From HXMU1428-3 sp965215715 (GTDB taxonomy: Bacteria; Pseudomonadota; Alphaproteobacteria; Rhizobiales; HXMU1428-3): a stretch of DNA of 64,000 nt. The notes beneath the pieces are model-generated. The model was not told where the DNA came from. It saw only the letters and a list, made by a program, of their open reading frames with translations, and did no database searches. This document shows, in pieces, positions 34,650-42,588 of the stretch. A program made the translations under genes and the position numbers. Within the stretch, counting starts at the first letter, position 1. Each line of letters opens with the position of its first letter. The DNA lies in NCBI GenBank assembly GCA_965215715.1, contig OZ244129.1, forward strand, positions 1,736,001 through 1,800,000, read 5' to 3'.

Positions 34650-35480
34650 TTACCGTCTGCGGCGCAAACGGCCTTTAATCACGATCTCTTCATCATTGAG
34701 TTCGATTGAACTAACCGTGGCTAGATTGCCCAAAACTTTATCCTTGATGGTAGAAGCTATGCGGTCTCGCATGCGCCGGCTGTTGACATAGGATTTAAGT
34801 TTTTTGGCGATTTGTAATTTTAGCTTCTTGGTTCGCTCTGGAATGCGGACAAATTCAGTGCAGAAAAACCCTAGAAACCAACTGCGGCAATATTCAATTT
34901 CAACGTCGCCAATCACTTTGGCGCTAGAGACATAAAATGACAAGCTGCCTTTGTGGGCGATGGGCCTTAACCGGGCAACCAATTTGGCTTGATTAAAATT
35001 AACATTGGGTAGGAAGGTTGAGCATTCTTTATAAGAGCGGCGCGAGGTACGTACAACACAGCGTCCTTGCAACTCGGCGCCTTGCAACTCAAAGTCCAGG
35101 CTTAAATAAAAGCTTTTGTCTTGGGCTGTTATGTCAATCACAGAAGAGCGAATGTCCGACACATAATAGCTGTGAGTGCGCCCAAAGACTTTGCTGACAT
35201 GATAAGGCTCTATGTCAAAAGAGGATAAGGATTGGCCTTTAAAGCGAACATAGGAGGAATCGCGGCGCCTGTGCGTGCGCCCATTAAACCGGCCTAAATT
35301 GTTTAGTCTGATTTCCAGGCCTGATAAAGATTCCTTAACCAGGTCATTCACTTCATCATAGGTGAAACTTATACTGGCAGCTTGAGAGCTGGAAAAACTA
35401 GCAAGGCTTGCCAAAGAAAAACACAACAAAAATGCGCAACTGCGCGCGCTCAATAACACTTGAGATACGAAAAACCCCAT
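34650..35480 (-). CDS. Unrecognised secreted protein, basic C-terminus
   Basis: I do not recognise a family. The 276-residue product has a clear signal peptide (SCAFLLCFSLASLASFSSSQA, about residues 14-34, cleavage near AASIS). The mature part is basic and beta-rich, with a helix-like FTYDEVNDLVKESLSGLEIRL at the start, a cysteine pair in RCVVRTSRRSYKEC, another in EYCRSWFLGFFC, and a lysine/arginine-rich helical segment (TKKLKLQIAKKLKSYVN) before the C-terminal VIKGRLRRRR. The two cysteine pairs could be disulfides in the periplasm. The alternation of amphipathic strands suggests binding of a hydrophobic ligand, but that is speculation. It converges on the bactofilin gene and stands alone. 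Confidence 0.7.
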   Translation of the reverse strand: MGFFVSQVLLSARSCAFLLCFSLASLASFSSSQAASISFTYDEVNDLVKESLSGLEIRLNNLGRFNGRTHRRRDSSYVRFKGQSLSSFDIEPYHVSKVFGRTHSYYVSDIRSSVIDITAQDKSFYLSLDFELQGAELQGRCVVRTSRRSYKECSTFLPNVNFNQAKLVARLRPIAHKGSLSFYVSSAKVIGDVEIEYCRSWFLGFFCTEFVRIPERTKKLKLQIAKKLKSYVNSRRMRDRIASTIKDKVLGNLATVSSIELNDEEIVIKGRLRRRR

Positions 35481-35697
35481 AACACCAACCCCATCACTTA
35501 AACTTGTAACTCAACTCTTATATTAACCAATAGTTTACCTTGTTTTTAGTCCCACAGCAAAAGTCTAGATGCTTTTTTTGTCCCCTTTGGAAAACTTATT
35601 CGCTGTTTAGCCCTTTAAGAAAAGCAATTTGACGTAATAGAACAACATGTTATATGCACATTGCTTGTAACTGCCTGAAAACTGCTTTTTCCTCAAT

Positions 35698-36471
35698 ATG
35701 TGGCTTAATCCACTCAATGTTAGAAAGAAACTTATTGTGAACGATGCCCTCAGCATCAAACATCGGTTCAGTAAATCTGCCAGAACCTACCAGACCCGTG
35801 CTGGTATTCAGGCACACGTGGCGCAAACGCTTGCCTCTTATGTTAAGGCGCCGGCTCAAAAAATTCTTGAAATTGGCTGTGGCACAGGGTTGCTAACCGC
35901 GCAGTTACTTAAAAAATTTCCTCAGGCTGAACTTACAGCGACGGACATGTCGGCTGAAATGTTGGACATTGCTCACTCTAACTTGTCTAAAGATGGCTCT
36001 GCGCGACCCTTGAGATTTGAGCTGTTAAACCCTGAGAGCGAGCCCCTTAAAGAGACATATGATTTAATTGTCGCCAGCATGGTTGTGCATTGGTTTCAAA
36101 ACCCGTTGGAGACAATAAAAACCATTACGAATGCTCTTGCCCCTAATGGGCATTTTTATTTTTCAACCATTGGGGCTGACTGTTTTGCTGAATGGCAACA
36201 GGCTTTGAGAGAGAATGATTTGCCTATGGGCCTGCGTATTCCTCCCTCACTACCTGGCATTTTTGAACAAGAATATAAATCTGTTTCGTATGACAGTGCG
36301 CAGGATTTTTTGTATCATTTGAAAGCCACAGGGGCCCATCGCCCCCGGTCAGATTATACCCCTCTTTCCATGTCACAGTTAAAGCGAGCCATGCTTAGTC
36401 TTGAGCAACGAGATGATGCTAATTTGACCTGGCACATTACTTATGGACGGCTAGGGGACGGAACCATTTAG
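35698..36471 (+). CDS. BioC-like SAM-dependent methyltransferase
   Basis: A 257-residue class I methyltransferase. HRFSKSARTYQTRAGIQAHV at the start is the hallmark of BioC, and ILEIGCGTGLLTAQLL is SAM motif I, followed by ATDMSAEMLDIA and ASMVVHWFQNPLETI. BioC methylates malonyl-ACP to begin pimelate synthesis for biotin. No other biotin gene is nearby, so the call is BioC-like. The start is uncertain: ATG at 35698, or GTG at 35737, which would begin closer to the conserved region. Followed by a terminator. Confidence 0.8.
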   Translation: MWLNPLNVRKKLIVNDALSIKHRFSKSARTYQTRAGIQAHVAQTLASYVKAPAQKILEIGCGTGLLTAQLLKKFPQAELTATDMSAEMLDIAHSNLSKDGSARPLRFELLNPESEPLKETYDLIVASMVVHWFQNPLETIKTITNALAPNGHFYFSTIGADCFAEWQQALRENDLPMGLRIPPSLPGIFEQEYKSVSYDSAQDFLYHLKATGAHRPRSDYTPLSMSQLKRAMLSLEQRDDANLTWHITYGRLGDGTI

Positions 36472-36488
36472 ACGGCAATAAAAGAAAA

Positions 36489-36529
36489 AGCTGCCCGAAT
36501 ATTATTTCATATTCGAACAGCCTTTTTTT
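36489..36529 (+). terminator. Intrinsic terminator of the bioC-like gene
   Basis: GCTG-C-CGAATAT pairs with ATATTCG-AA-CAGC, giving a long stem with a small internal loop, followed by seven T. It begins 18 bases after the stop codon. Confidence 0.85.
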
Positions 36530-36742
36530 CAGGGGGGGTATCTTGGTATCATTGTTAAATAACTCTAAACCAATAGAGCAAACTCAATGCCAGATTTTCC
36601 AACCCCCTTTTTTATTTTGCAAATTTTTTTTATAAATCAGTGCCTTATACTGTTTGAGTCGGCACAAATGAGATTGTAAAAGTTAATCTAAACGATGCTT
36701 TGTCTTTAAATCATACATATCATTTTGATGCTTTTCTCACTT

Positions 36743-36816
36743 TAGAGCATGTCGCTTTGTTGAAGCGTGCCTTTTTTAACAAAACCGGTCTCCATTTTTG
36801 TGCGACACGCTCTAGA
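36743..36816. repeat. ACCGGT-core palindromic repeat, copy B
   Basis: TAGAGCATGTCGC pairs with GCGACACGCTCTA over the whole element, with an inner GCGTGCC...GACACGC alternative and a centre holding AACAAAACCGGT and CCATTTTTGTGCG. The stretch 36763-36810 matches 17218-17264 (copy A) almost base for base. It lies between the bioC-like terminator and the cobalamin riboswitch, where no gene is present. Confidence 0.85.
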
Positions 36817-36932
36817 ATGCTCTTTGTGCTTTGTAGCTACAGCCTTTGTGAGGCCCTTTTCATCTTGGAAATTGACATGCCAATACCCCACAAGGCTTTG
36901 TTGACTTTGGGCTTTATTACCAATAACATCAA

Positions 36933-37182
36933 ATTTCATTTTGGGGATTTCTCGTATATTTTTTGATGAGAATTAATTGGGAAGCCAGTGAGTCTTTTTT
37001 CTTTTGACAAGACTTCTTTTGACAATTCTGGCACTGCCCCCGCAACGGTGAATGAGTTTAGATGAACCTTTTAGCCACTGCATGTCGGTGATGACTTTCA
37101 TAAGTCTATCGTTTGGTGTGGGAAGGCGGTTTGTTTTGCTTAATCTTATAAGCGCTCTTAAGTCCGGAGACCGACCTGAAAT
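36933..37182 (+). promoter_or_regulatory. Cobalamin (B12) riboswitch
   Basis: Conserved blocks appear in order: AATTGGGAAGCCAGTGAG (from 36972), CTGCCCCCGCAACGGTGA (about 37033), GCCACTGCATG (about 37074), GGGAAGGCGG (about 37120) and AGTCCGGAGACCGACCTG (about 37161). These are the B12-box and core elements of the family. ATTTCA (36933-36938) and TGAAAT (37177-37182) can close the P1 stem. It lies on the strand and upstream of the cbiM gene. Between it and the start codon a small hairpin (37302-37320) sits just before the ribosome site AAAGGAA; no intrinsic terminator is obvious, so control of translation is more likely than of transcription. Confidence 0.93.
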
Positions 37183-37339
37183 GTACACAATCGCATTGCG
37201 GAGGGCAGTGTTTTAAGAGGGCCGGCCAAAGCTAACACAACTTGTTCGTATGGTTTGGGGATCTTAAAAGCTGTTTTCATCCATAATGTTTCATTCATCT
37301 TTGGCACGGGGTAAGTGCCAGGAACAAAAGGAATTTATT

Positions 37340-38020
37340 ATGCATATTGAACCTGGAATTGTTGAGGGTGCGAAAATCACGCTTAGCTATGCAACTGCAA
37401 CAGCTTGTTTGGGACTTGTTGCCAAACAAGCCCTGGACACATTGAAAAAAGACGGTTTTGTTTCTCTTGTTGTTCGCAGCATTTTAACAAGCGCGTTGGT
37501 TTTGGTTTATTTTGAGGTCTTACCGCATCATCCAGTTGGGGTATCAGAAGTTCATTTGATTATGGGCTCAACACTGTTTTTACTGTTTGGGTTGGCGCCG
37601 GCTGCCATTGGCTTAATTGTGGGGCTGTTTATTCAAAGCTTCTTTTTGGCGCCAATAGACCTGCCGCAATATGGCATTAATTTAACAACGCTTTTGGCCC
37701 CGCTTTTTGCCATGAGCTTAATTGCCAAGCGCTTCATTCCTGAAGATACCGCTTATAAAGACATTCAATACCGCCATGCTTTGGCGCTCTCCACGACTTA
37801 TCAGATGGGTATTATTTCCTGGGTGGCGTTTTGGGCATTTTATGGCCAAGGGTTTGGCGCGGAAAATCTGTCTCAGGTTGGCAGCTTTGGCTTGGCTTAT
37901 TTAACCGTGATTATTGTTGAGCCTTTGGTTGACTTGGCTGTTTTGGCAGGCGCGAAATTTATGCACCGTTTGGAGCAGAGCGGCTTGTTTGAAAAACGTC
38001 TCTATCACCCGGCTGCTTAA
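37340..38020 (+). CDS. cbiM: CbiM-like energy-coupling-factor transporter permease (cobalt/cobalamin-related)
   Basis: A 226-residue membrane protein with about six hydrophobic segments. The mature N-terminus MHIEPGIVEGAKITLSYA matches the CbiM family, in which Met1-His2 help bind the cobalt ion. ATG at 37340 is preceded by AAAGGAA; an upstream in-frame start would hide the essential N-terminus. A cobalamin riboswitch lies upstream, tying expression to B12 status. The usual partners CbiN, CbiQ and CbiO are absent; the next gene is on the other strand after a terminator. Solo CbiM-like proteins occur in many Alphaproteobacteria. Confidence 0.88.
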   Translation: MHIEPGIVEGAKITLSYATATACLGLVAKQALDTLKKDGFVSLVVRSILTSALVLVYFEVLPHHPVGVSEVHLIMGSTLFLLFGLAPAAIGLIVGLFIQSFFLAPIDLPQYGINLTTLLAPLFAMSLIAKRFIPEDTAYKDIQYRHALALSTTYQMGIISWVAFWAFYGQGFGAENLSQVGSFGLAYLTVIIVEPLVDLAVLAGAKFMHRLEQSGLFEKRLYHPAA

Positions 38021-38046
38021 ATTCTTTTTTGAATTGATTTGGATTT

Positions 38047-38102
38047 ACACCCCATCTATTGCCTCTTTTTTATAAGAGGTTTTTTAGATGGGGTGTTTTT
38101 TT
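38047..38102 (+). terminator. Intrinsic terminator of cbiM
   Basis: ACACCCCATCTA and TAGATGGGGTGT form a perfect 12-base stem enclosing a second small hairpin (CCTCTT with AAGAGG), followed by seven T. Confidence 0.93.
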
Positions 38103-38111
38103 GTCAGCTCT

Positions 38112-38858
38112 TTAATTATCTGACTGGTTGCGTGATTTTATAAACGGTACCAACTGGGGCACGCGTTTTTGGTATGTTTTATAGGCATCACCTAGACTGT
38201 TGACCAGGTCATTTTCTTCAAACCTTAAAGCAACCAAAATATAAAGCGTGCTGACCAGAGCAAAGACAAAATGGCCTTGACTCATATCGGGCGTTGCCCA
38301 GGCGGCAATGATAAAGCCTGTCATAATCGGATGGCGGACCAGCTGATAAAACCCGGGTGATCTGAAAAAGGGTGTGATTTCCCCTTTGCCAAGATAATGA
38401 TTCAACACTTGTTTTAAGCCAAACAATTCAAAGTGCCCAATCATAAAGGTGGACAGCAAAACAATCAGGACACCAAGAGCAAACAAGGCCCATAAGACCA
38501 ACCTAGCAATCTCATGTTCAACCTGCCAAACCATGCTGGTCATAGGCTGCCAATAATAATACAGCAGGAAAAGAACCAGGCTGGAGAGCAATACATAGGT
38601 GCTGCGCTCAATGGCATTGGGAATAATACGCACCCACCAAGCTTTAAAGCCAGGCCGCGCCATAACCGAATGCTGGAGGGCAAAAATGGTTAGCAAAATT
38701 AAGTTGACCAGCAATGATTGCCAAAAAGGTTCCACCACACCACTATCAATGGTTTTGGGCACGACCATGTTGGTTAAGAACCCTGCTAAATATAAAAAGC
38801 TCGCAAAAAAGATTAGATAAGACACGACTCCATAAACAAAGACCAAGACTTTTGACAT
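38112..38858 (-). CDS. MddA-like membrane methyltransferase (methanethiol S-methyltransferase / NnrU-like family)
   Basis: A 248-residue protein with five to six membrane segments. ALQHSVMARPGFKAWWVRIIP and SPGFYQLVRHPIMTGFIIAAW with the late EENDLVNSLGDAYKTYQKRVP are typical of the isoprenylcysteine-methyltransferase-like superfamily; the opening FVYGVVSYLIFFASFLYLAGF and the VVPKTIDSG loop resemble MddA, which converts methanethiol to dimethyl sulfide. GGAGAG lies just before ATG 38858. The substrate is inferred only from family resemblance. Confidence 0.8.
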   Translation of the reverse strand: MSKVLVFVYGVVSYLIFFASFLYLAGFLTNMVVPKTIDSGVVEPFWQSLLVNLILLTIFALQHSVMARPGFKAWWVRIIPNAIERSTYVLLSSLVLFLLYYYWQPMTSMVWQVEHEIARLVLWALFALGVLIVLLSTFMIGHFELFGLKQVLNHYLGKGEITPFFRSPGFYQLVRHPIMTGFIIAAWATPDMSQGHFVFALVSTLYILVALRFEENDLVNSLGDAYKTYQKRVPQLVPFIKSRNQSDN

Positions 38859-39015
38859 AATTTCTCTCCCCAAAAATGAATGCGCATAAATCAATTTTAT
38901 TGTTCAGCAATATGAAAATTGCTTTTTTAGCGCTGTTCAATTTTATGAGAAAAAAGTGGTTTTGGCAAAGAGCAGGGTTAAAACAGGGTAAAACAGAGCC
39001 TTAGGAGCCTCTTGT

Positions 39016-40152
39016 TTATAACTCACTTGAAAGCGCATGGTCGATGATTTTGCGCATCACAGAGGGTAAGGCTTCTTTTGCAAGCTTGTCTCTTGGCACC
39101 CATTTGCAGCGCTCTGGATCGGCAAACAAAGTGAGTGTTGCCTCTTTTGGTGCAATGATGCGGTAGACTTTGAGCTCAAGGTGAAAATGGGTAAAGGTGT
39201 GTTTTACAATCCCGGGGACTTGCCACCATTTTCCCTTTAATGGAGGTGATTTTAACGCTTGGGTGTTTTTGGATTGATTCTCCTGCCATTCGGTTGAAGG
39301 GATCTCCGTCATGCCGCCGAGCAGGCCGCCTTCTGGGCGTTGGCGCAGCAGGACTTGACCATCTTCGCGAAGGGCAAAGAAGGCGGTGCCATAGCGAGTG
39401 GGCTTGGGTTTCTTGGCTTCCCTTTGGGGCAAGAGCGGCGCGATGCCTTTGGCATGGCCTTGACATTGACTGACAAGCGGGCATAACAGGCAAGAAGGAT
39501 TTTTGGGTGAGCAGATGGTGGCGCCTAAATCCATTTGGGCCTGGGCAAAATCACCGGCCCTGCGCGGCGGGGTTAGGCTGGCGGCCAACTGTTTGAGCTT
39601 GGGTTTAACCCCTGGCAGTGGATCTTCTATGGCAAACAAGCGTGCCACGACCCGCTCAATATTGCCATCAACCGGTGTGGCGGTCTCATCAAAGGCAATG
39701 GCGGCAATGGCGGCGGCTGTATAAGGCCCTATGCCTGGCAGGGTTTCTAGCTCCTCAGCAAAGATGGGGAATTTGCCCTGGTATTTTTCAACAATGATCT
39801 GGGCGCATTTATGTAAATTTTTCGCCCGGCTGTAATAGCCAAGACCGGCCCAAGCGCTTCTGATGTCTTCAAGGTCGGCCTTTGCCAGCTCAAAAATGGT
39901 TGGCCAGGTTTGGGTGAACTTTAAAAAATAAGGAATGACGGTTTTGACCACAGTTTGCTGTAGCATGATCTCTGAGAGCCAAACATGATAGGGGGTGGGC
40001 ATTTGCCCAGGTTTGGCGCGCCAGGGGAGGTCGCGTTGGTCTGTGTCATACCAAGCCAGCAGATTGGCGGCTATTTTTTTGCTGCAGACTGGGGTTGTGC
40101 CCTTTTGAAGAGCTTTATCCTCACAATTCACAGCCTTTGCTGACTTTGCCAT
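39016..40152 (-). CDS. mutY: A/G-specific adenine glycosylase
   Basis: A 378-residue DNA repair enzyme that removes adenine opposite 8-oxoguanine. It shows the catalytic glutamate region SEIMLQQTVVKTVIPYF, the helix-hairpin-helix LPGIGPYTAAAIAAIAF, the aspartate in VDGNIERV, and the Fe-S cluster cysteines spaced C-x6-C-x2-C-x5-C in CSPKNPSCLLCPLVSQC. The C-terminal part (about 240-375) is the NUDIX-like domain that reads 8-oxoG. Its cluster depends on machinery such as the suf operon in this window. The order mutY (reverse), DUF721, dsbA, smc is a conserved alphaproteobacterial block. Confidence 0.95.
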   Translation of the reverse strand: MAKSAKAVNCEDKALQKGTTPVCSKKIAANLLAWYDTDQRDLPWRAKPGQMPTPYHVWLSEIMLQQTVVKTVIPYFLKFTQTWPTIFELAKADLEDIRSAWAGLGYYSRAKNLHKCAQIIVEKYQGKFPIFAEELETLPGIGPYTAAAIAAIAFDETATPVDGNIERVVARLFAIEDPLPGVKPKLKQLAASLTPPRRAGDFAQAQMDLGATICSPKNPSCLLCPLVSQCQGHAKGIAPLLPQREAKKPKPTRYGTAFFALREDGQVLLRQRPEGGLLGGMTEIPSTEWQENQSKNTQALKSPPLKGKWWQVPGIVKHTFTHFHLELKVYRIIAPKEATLTLFADPERCKWVPRDKLAKEALPSVMRKIIDHALSSEL

Positions 40153-40469
40153 CCCTGATGCCTTTCGCGAATCGACCTTTGAATGGTAAGAGATATTTGT
40201 AATAACGAAAAGACATTCTAGTGCGTGTTGCTTTTTTTATCTCACGGGCGTTTTTTCGCTTTTTTAGTTGCGCTTTGGATGCCCACCAGCAACCGCGCTA
40301 GCGAAAAGCCCTGCGGGTGGGGCGGCGCTAGACGCCGGGCGCTTTAAAAGCGCCATGTTCGTGCTCTGAAGAAGAGCACTTCCTTCTTCGTAAGGCAGCC
40401 TAAAGGGGTAAGGCTTGTGAATCCATATTTAAGCAACTGGTTCTTTTTGATTTGAAAGTGATTATTTTA
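40153..40469. other. Intergenic gap with GC-rich hairpins between mutY and the DUF721 gene
   Basis: 317 bases. From about 40270 the base composition turns much more GC-rich than its surroundings. It contains the module shared with 46142-46177 (40270-40303), the perfect inverted repeat GGCGCTTT-A-AAAGCGCC, and a hairpin GTGCTCT...AGAGCAC. It looks like a decayed repeat element rather than a gene; the promoter for the DUF721 gene must lie within or after it. Confidence 0.6.
40270..40303. repeat. Module shared with the 46-kb palindromic element
   Basis: TGCCCACCAGCAACCGCGC and its flanks (GCGCTTT before, TAGCG after) occur here on the plus strand and at 46142-46177 on the minus strand with only small differences. 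The shared stretch is about 34 bases. Confidence 0.85.
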
Positions 40470-40997
40470 ATGGCACAGAACAAACCTTATCGGGGCTCAG
40501 CGAAAACGATTGGGCATTTTATGTCTGGCGTCACGCGCCCTGTGTTTGAAAAATTTGGCTTTCAACGCGCTGCCTTGATCACCGATTGGGAGAGCATTAT
40601 TGGCGCCCCGCTTTGTCACTTTACAGCGCCTGAAGAGATCAAATGGAATAATATCAACAATGATTTGGCCGAGGTTGAGCAGTATGGCCAGAAAAAAGGA
40701 GCCACGTTGGTGCTCAGGGTCGAAGGGCCAGCGGCCTTAGAGGTGCAACACCAAGCGCCGCAGATTATTGAGCGCATCAATAGCTATTTTGGTTATCGCG
40801 CCATTGAAGACATTCGGATTTTACAGGCCCCGCTTGAGCGCTCTGGCGCCCAAGAGCCGGTGAAGCGCTTTGACCTTGATCAACCAATTGCCAATGAAAC
40901 CAGGTTAAACATGGATGATGAGCGCATGGAAAGCGCTTTTAAGCGGTTATGGCGTGGTATTCAGACCCGGAAAATCAACAATCGCCAAAAAAAATGA
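40470..40997 (+). CDS. DUF721 (DciA-like) protein
   Basis: A 175-residue basic protein. KTIGHFMSGVTRPVFEKFGF followed by DWESIIGAPLCHFTAPEEIKW is the DUF721 domain, related to DciA, which helps load the replicative helicase in bacteria lacking DnaC. The second half (LVLRVEGPAALEVQHQAPQIIERINSYFGY) also matches. Its function in Alphaproteobacteria is not settled. ATG at 40470 is the likely start; the ribosome site is weak. It stands between mutY and the thiol oxidoreductase genes as in related genomes. Confidence 0.85.
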   Translation: MAQNKPYRGSAKTIGHFMSGVTRPVFEKFGFQRAALITDWESIIGAPLCHFTAPEEIKWNNINNDLAEVEQYGQKKGATLVLRVEGPAALEVQHQAPQIIERINSYFGYRAIEDIRILQAPLERSGAQEPVKRFDLDQPIANETRLNMDDERMESAFKRLWRGIQTRKINNRQKK

Positions 40998-41166
40998 GAT
41001 ATTTGGCGTTTTTTTAACAAAATTGATTTGGTTTTTCGTTGCAAAGCTTTAAAAAAGGGCCTGGCTTTTTATTAAAGCTAAAAATAAGCAAACTCATGTT
41101 TTCTTGATTATTTTTTCTTGATAATTTGTTTTCTTGATAACTTGAAACAATTTAAAGGCGTAATTT

Positions 41167-41832
41167 ATGACTGACGCGAGCGGATCTTCTCAAAACGGTT
41201 CACTGAAATTAATCTTAGGCTTGCTGGCTGCCCTTGTTTTAGCGGCTCTTGTTTATGTGTTTTATTACAAAGATGCGGCCAAGGATCAGACGAAAGCTGG
41301 CGGGGAACAGACCCAATTGGCTGATAATGTTATGGGCAAAGAGGATGCGCCTGTGACCATCATTGAATTTTCTTCTATGACATGCCCGCATTGTGCGATT
41401 TTTCATAAAGACACCCTGCCTGGCTTGAAATCGAAATATATTGATACAGGCAAAGTGAAATATATTTTGCGCGAATTCCCACTTGATCCTCTAGCTGGTG
41501 CTGCCTTTATGTTAGGGCGCTGTTTGCCGAAAAAGGACAGCTATTTTGATTTTATTGATGTGCTTTATGCCCGCCAAAATGAATGGGCAAATGCCAAAGA
41601 TCCAATCAATGCTTTGAAAACTCTTGCCAAGCAAGCCGGGTTTACAGATGAGAGCTTTAAGGCTTGTTTGGATGATAAAGAGCTTTATGGAAAAGTGTTG
41701 GCTGTGAAGAACAAAGGTTCTGAAGAGTTTCGCATTCGCTCAACACCGACCTTCTTTATCAACGGCACACGCCTTGAAGGGGCGCAGCCTTTGGCTGAAT
41801 TTGAAAAGCTGATTGAACCGGTGCTTAAATAA
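41167..41832 (+). CDS. Membrane-anchored DsbA/DsbG-like thiol oxidoreductase
   Basis: A 221-residue periplasmic protein with an N-terminal anchor (LKLILGLLAALVLAALVYVF, about residues 14-33) and a thioredoxin_4-type fold. MTCPHCAIFH holds the active-site CPHC; KYILREFPLDPLAGAAF and the cis-proline region IRSTPTFFINGTRLEG are characteristic. It should introduce or reshuffle disulfides in exported proteins. A paralogue follows after 29 bases, and smc next, so the three genes may be co-transcribed. Confidence 0.9.
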   Translation: MTDASGSSQNGSLKLILGLLAALVLAALVYVFYYKDAAKDQTKAGGEQTQLADNVMGKEDAPVTIIEFSSMTCPHCAIFHKDTLPGLKSKYIDTGKVKYILREFPLDPLAGAAFMLGRCLPKKDSYFDFIDVLYARQNEWANAKDPINALKTLAKQAGFTDESFKACLDDKELYGKVLAVKNKGSEEFRIRSTPTFFINGTRLEGAQPLAEFEKLIEPVLK

Positions 41833-41861
41833 GAGCAATCACTGGCGTTGGGGATGGTGTT

Positions 41862-42545
41862 TTGAACAAACAGATCGTTTTTACTGTTTTGATGGTTTTG
41901 GGCGCTTTAGGGCTTACGGGATGTTCTGGTGAGCAATTCTCTCTCACGCCCAAACCCAAAGCCAACCCTGACATTGTCCACCTTGGTGCCAACGGTTTGC
42001 CCTCTAAAGAAGATTTGATGAGGGCGGGCCCGTTGGGGGACAAATGGTTGGGCAAAGAAGATGCCCCGGTCACGGTGATTGAATATATGTCTTTGACCTG
42101 CCCCCATTGCCGCACGTTTCACTTGAAAACGTTTCCTAAGTTTAAAGCCAATTATATTGATACGGGCAAAGTGCGCTATATTGTGCGTGAATTTCCCATT
42201 GGGCGTTCAGCTGGCAATGCCTCTATCGTCACCCGGTGCGGCAAGAAAGATCGTACCTTTAAACTGATTGATCTGTTTTTGAAAAACCAAAGCAAATGGG
42301 TAAGCCAAGAAGTGCGCACTGAGGCCATATACGCTGTGGCCAAACCGTCTGGCTTAAGCCGGACTGAATTTGACACATGCATGAAAGATCAATCTTTAAT
42401 TGATGATTTGCAATGGGTGAAAAACCGGGGGCGGCAATTGGGGGTTAGCGGGACACCGACCTTCTTTATCAATGGGCAAAAGGTGAGAAAGCCGCTATCC
42501 TATGATGAATTAAAAGCCCTTCTTGCCCCGCATTTAAGTTCATAA
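41862..42545 (+). CDS. DsbA-like thiol oxidoreductase, predicted lipoprotein
   Basis: A 227-residue paralogue of the preceding gene. It has a lipoprotein signal: hydrophobic VFTVLMVLGALGLTGC with lipobox LTGC and the lipidated cysteine near residue 21. The active site is again CPHC (LTCPHCRTFH) and the cis-proline loop reads VSGTPTFFINGQKV. The start must be TTG at 41862, because upstream ATG/GTG codons lead to immediate stops; TGGGGATGG supplies a ribosome site. The two tandem enzymes differ in how they are held: one by a membrane helix, one by lipid. Confidence 0.87.
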   Translation: MNKQIVFTVLMVLGALGLTGCSGEQFSLTPKPKANPDIVHLGANGLPSKEDLMRAGPLGDKWLGKEDAPVTVIEYMSLTCPHCRTFHLKTFPKFKANYIDTGKVRYIVREFPIGRSAGNASIVTRCGKKDRTFKLIDLFLKNQSKWVSQEVRTEAIYAVAKPSGLSRTEFDTCMKDQSLIDDLQWVKNRGRQLGVSGTPTFFINGQKVRKPLSYDELKALLAPHLSS

Positions 42546-42588
42546 TTATCAGTGCCCATATAACCTTGAGACTCAACAGGTTTCTAAA

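Noticed and set aside
36973..37188. 71-codon minus-strand open frame
   Set aside because: It is the reverse of the cobalamin riboswitch core; the conserved blocks on the plus strand explain it.
40153..40469. Small RNA gene in the GC-rich hairpin region before the DUF721 gene
   Set aside because: The sharing of its core with the 46-kb palindrome makes a repeat remnant more likely, and no terminator or promoter is evident.
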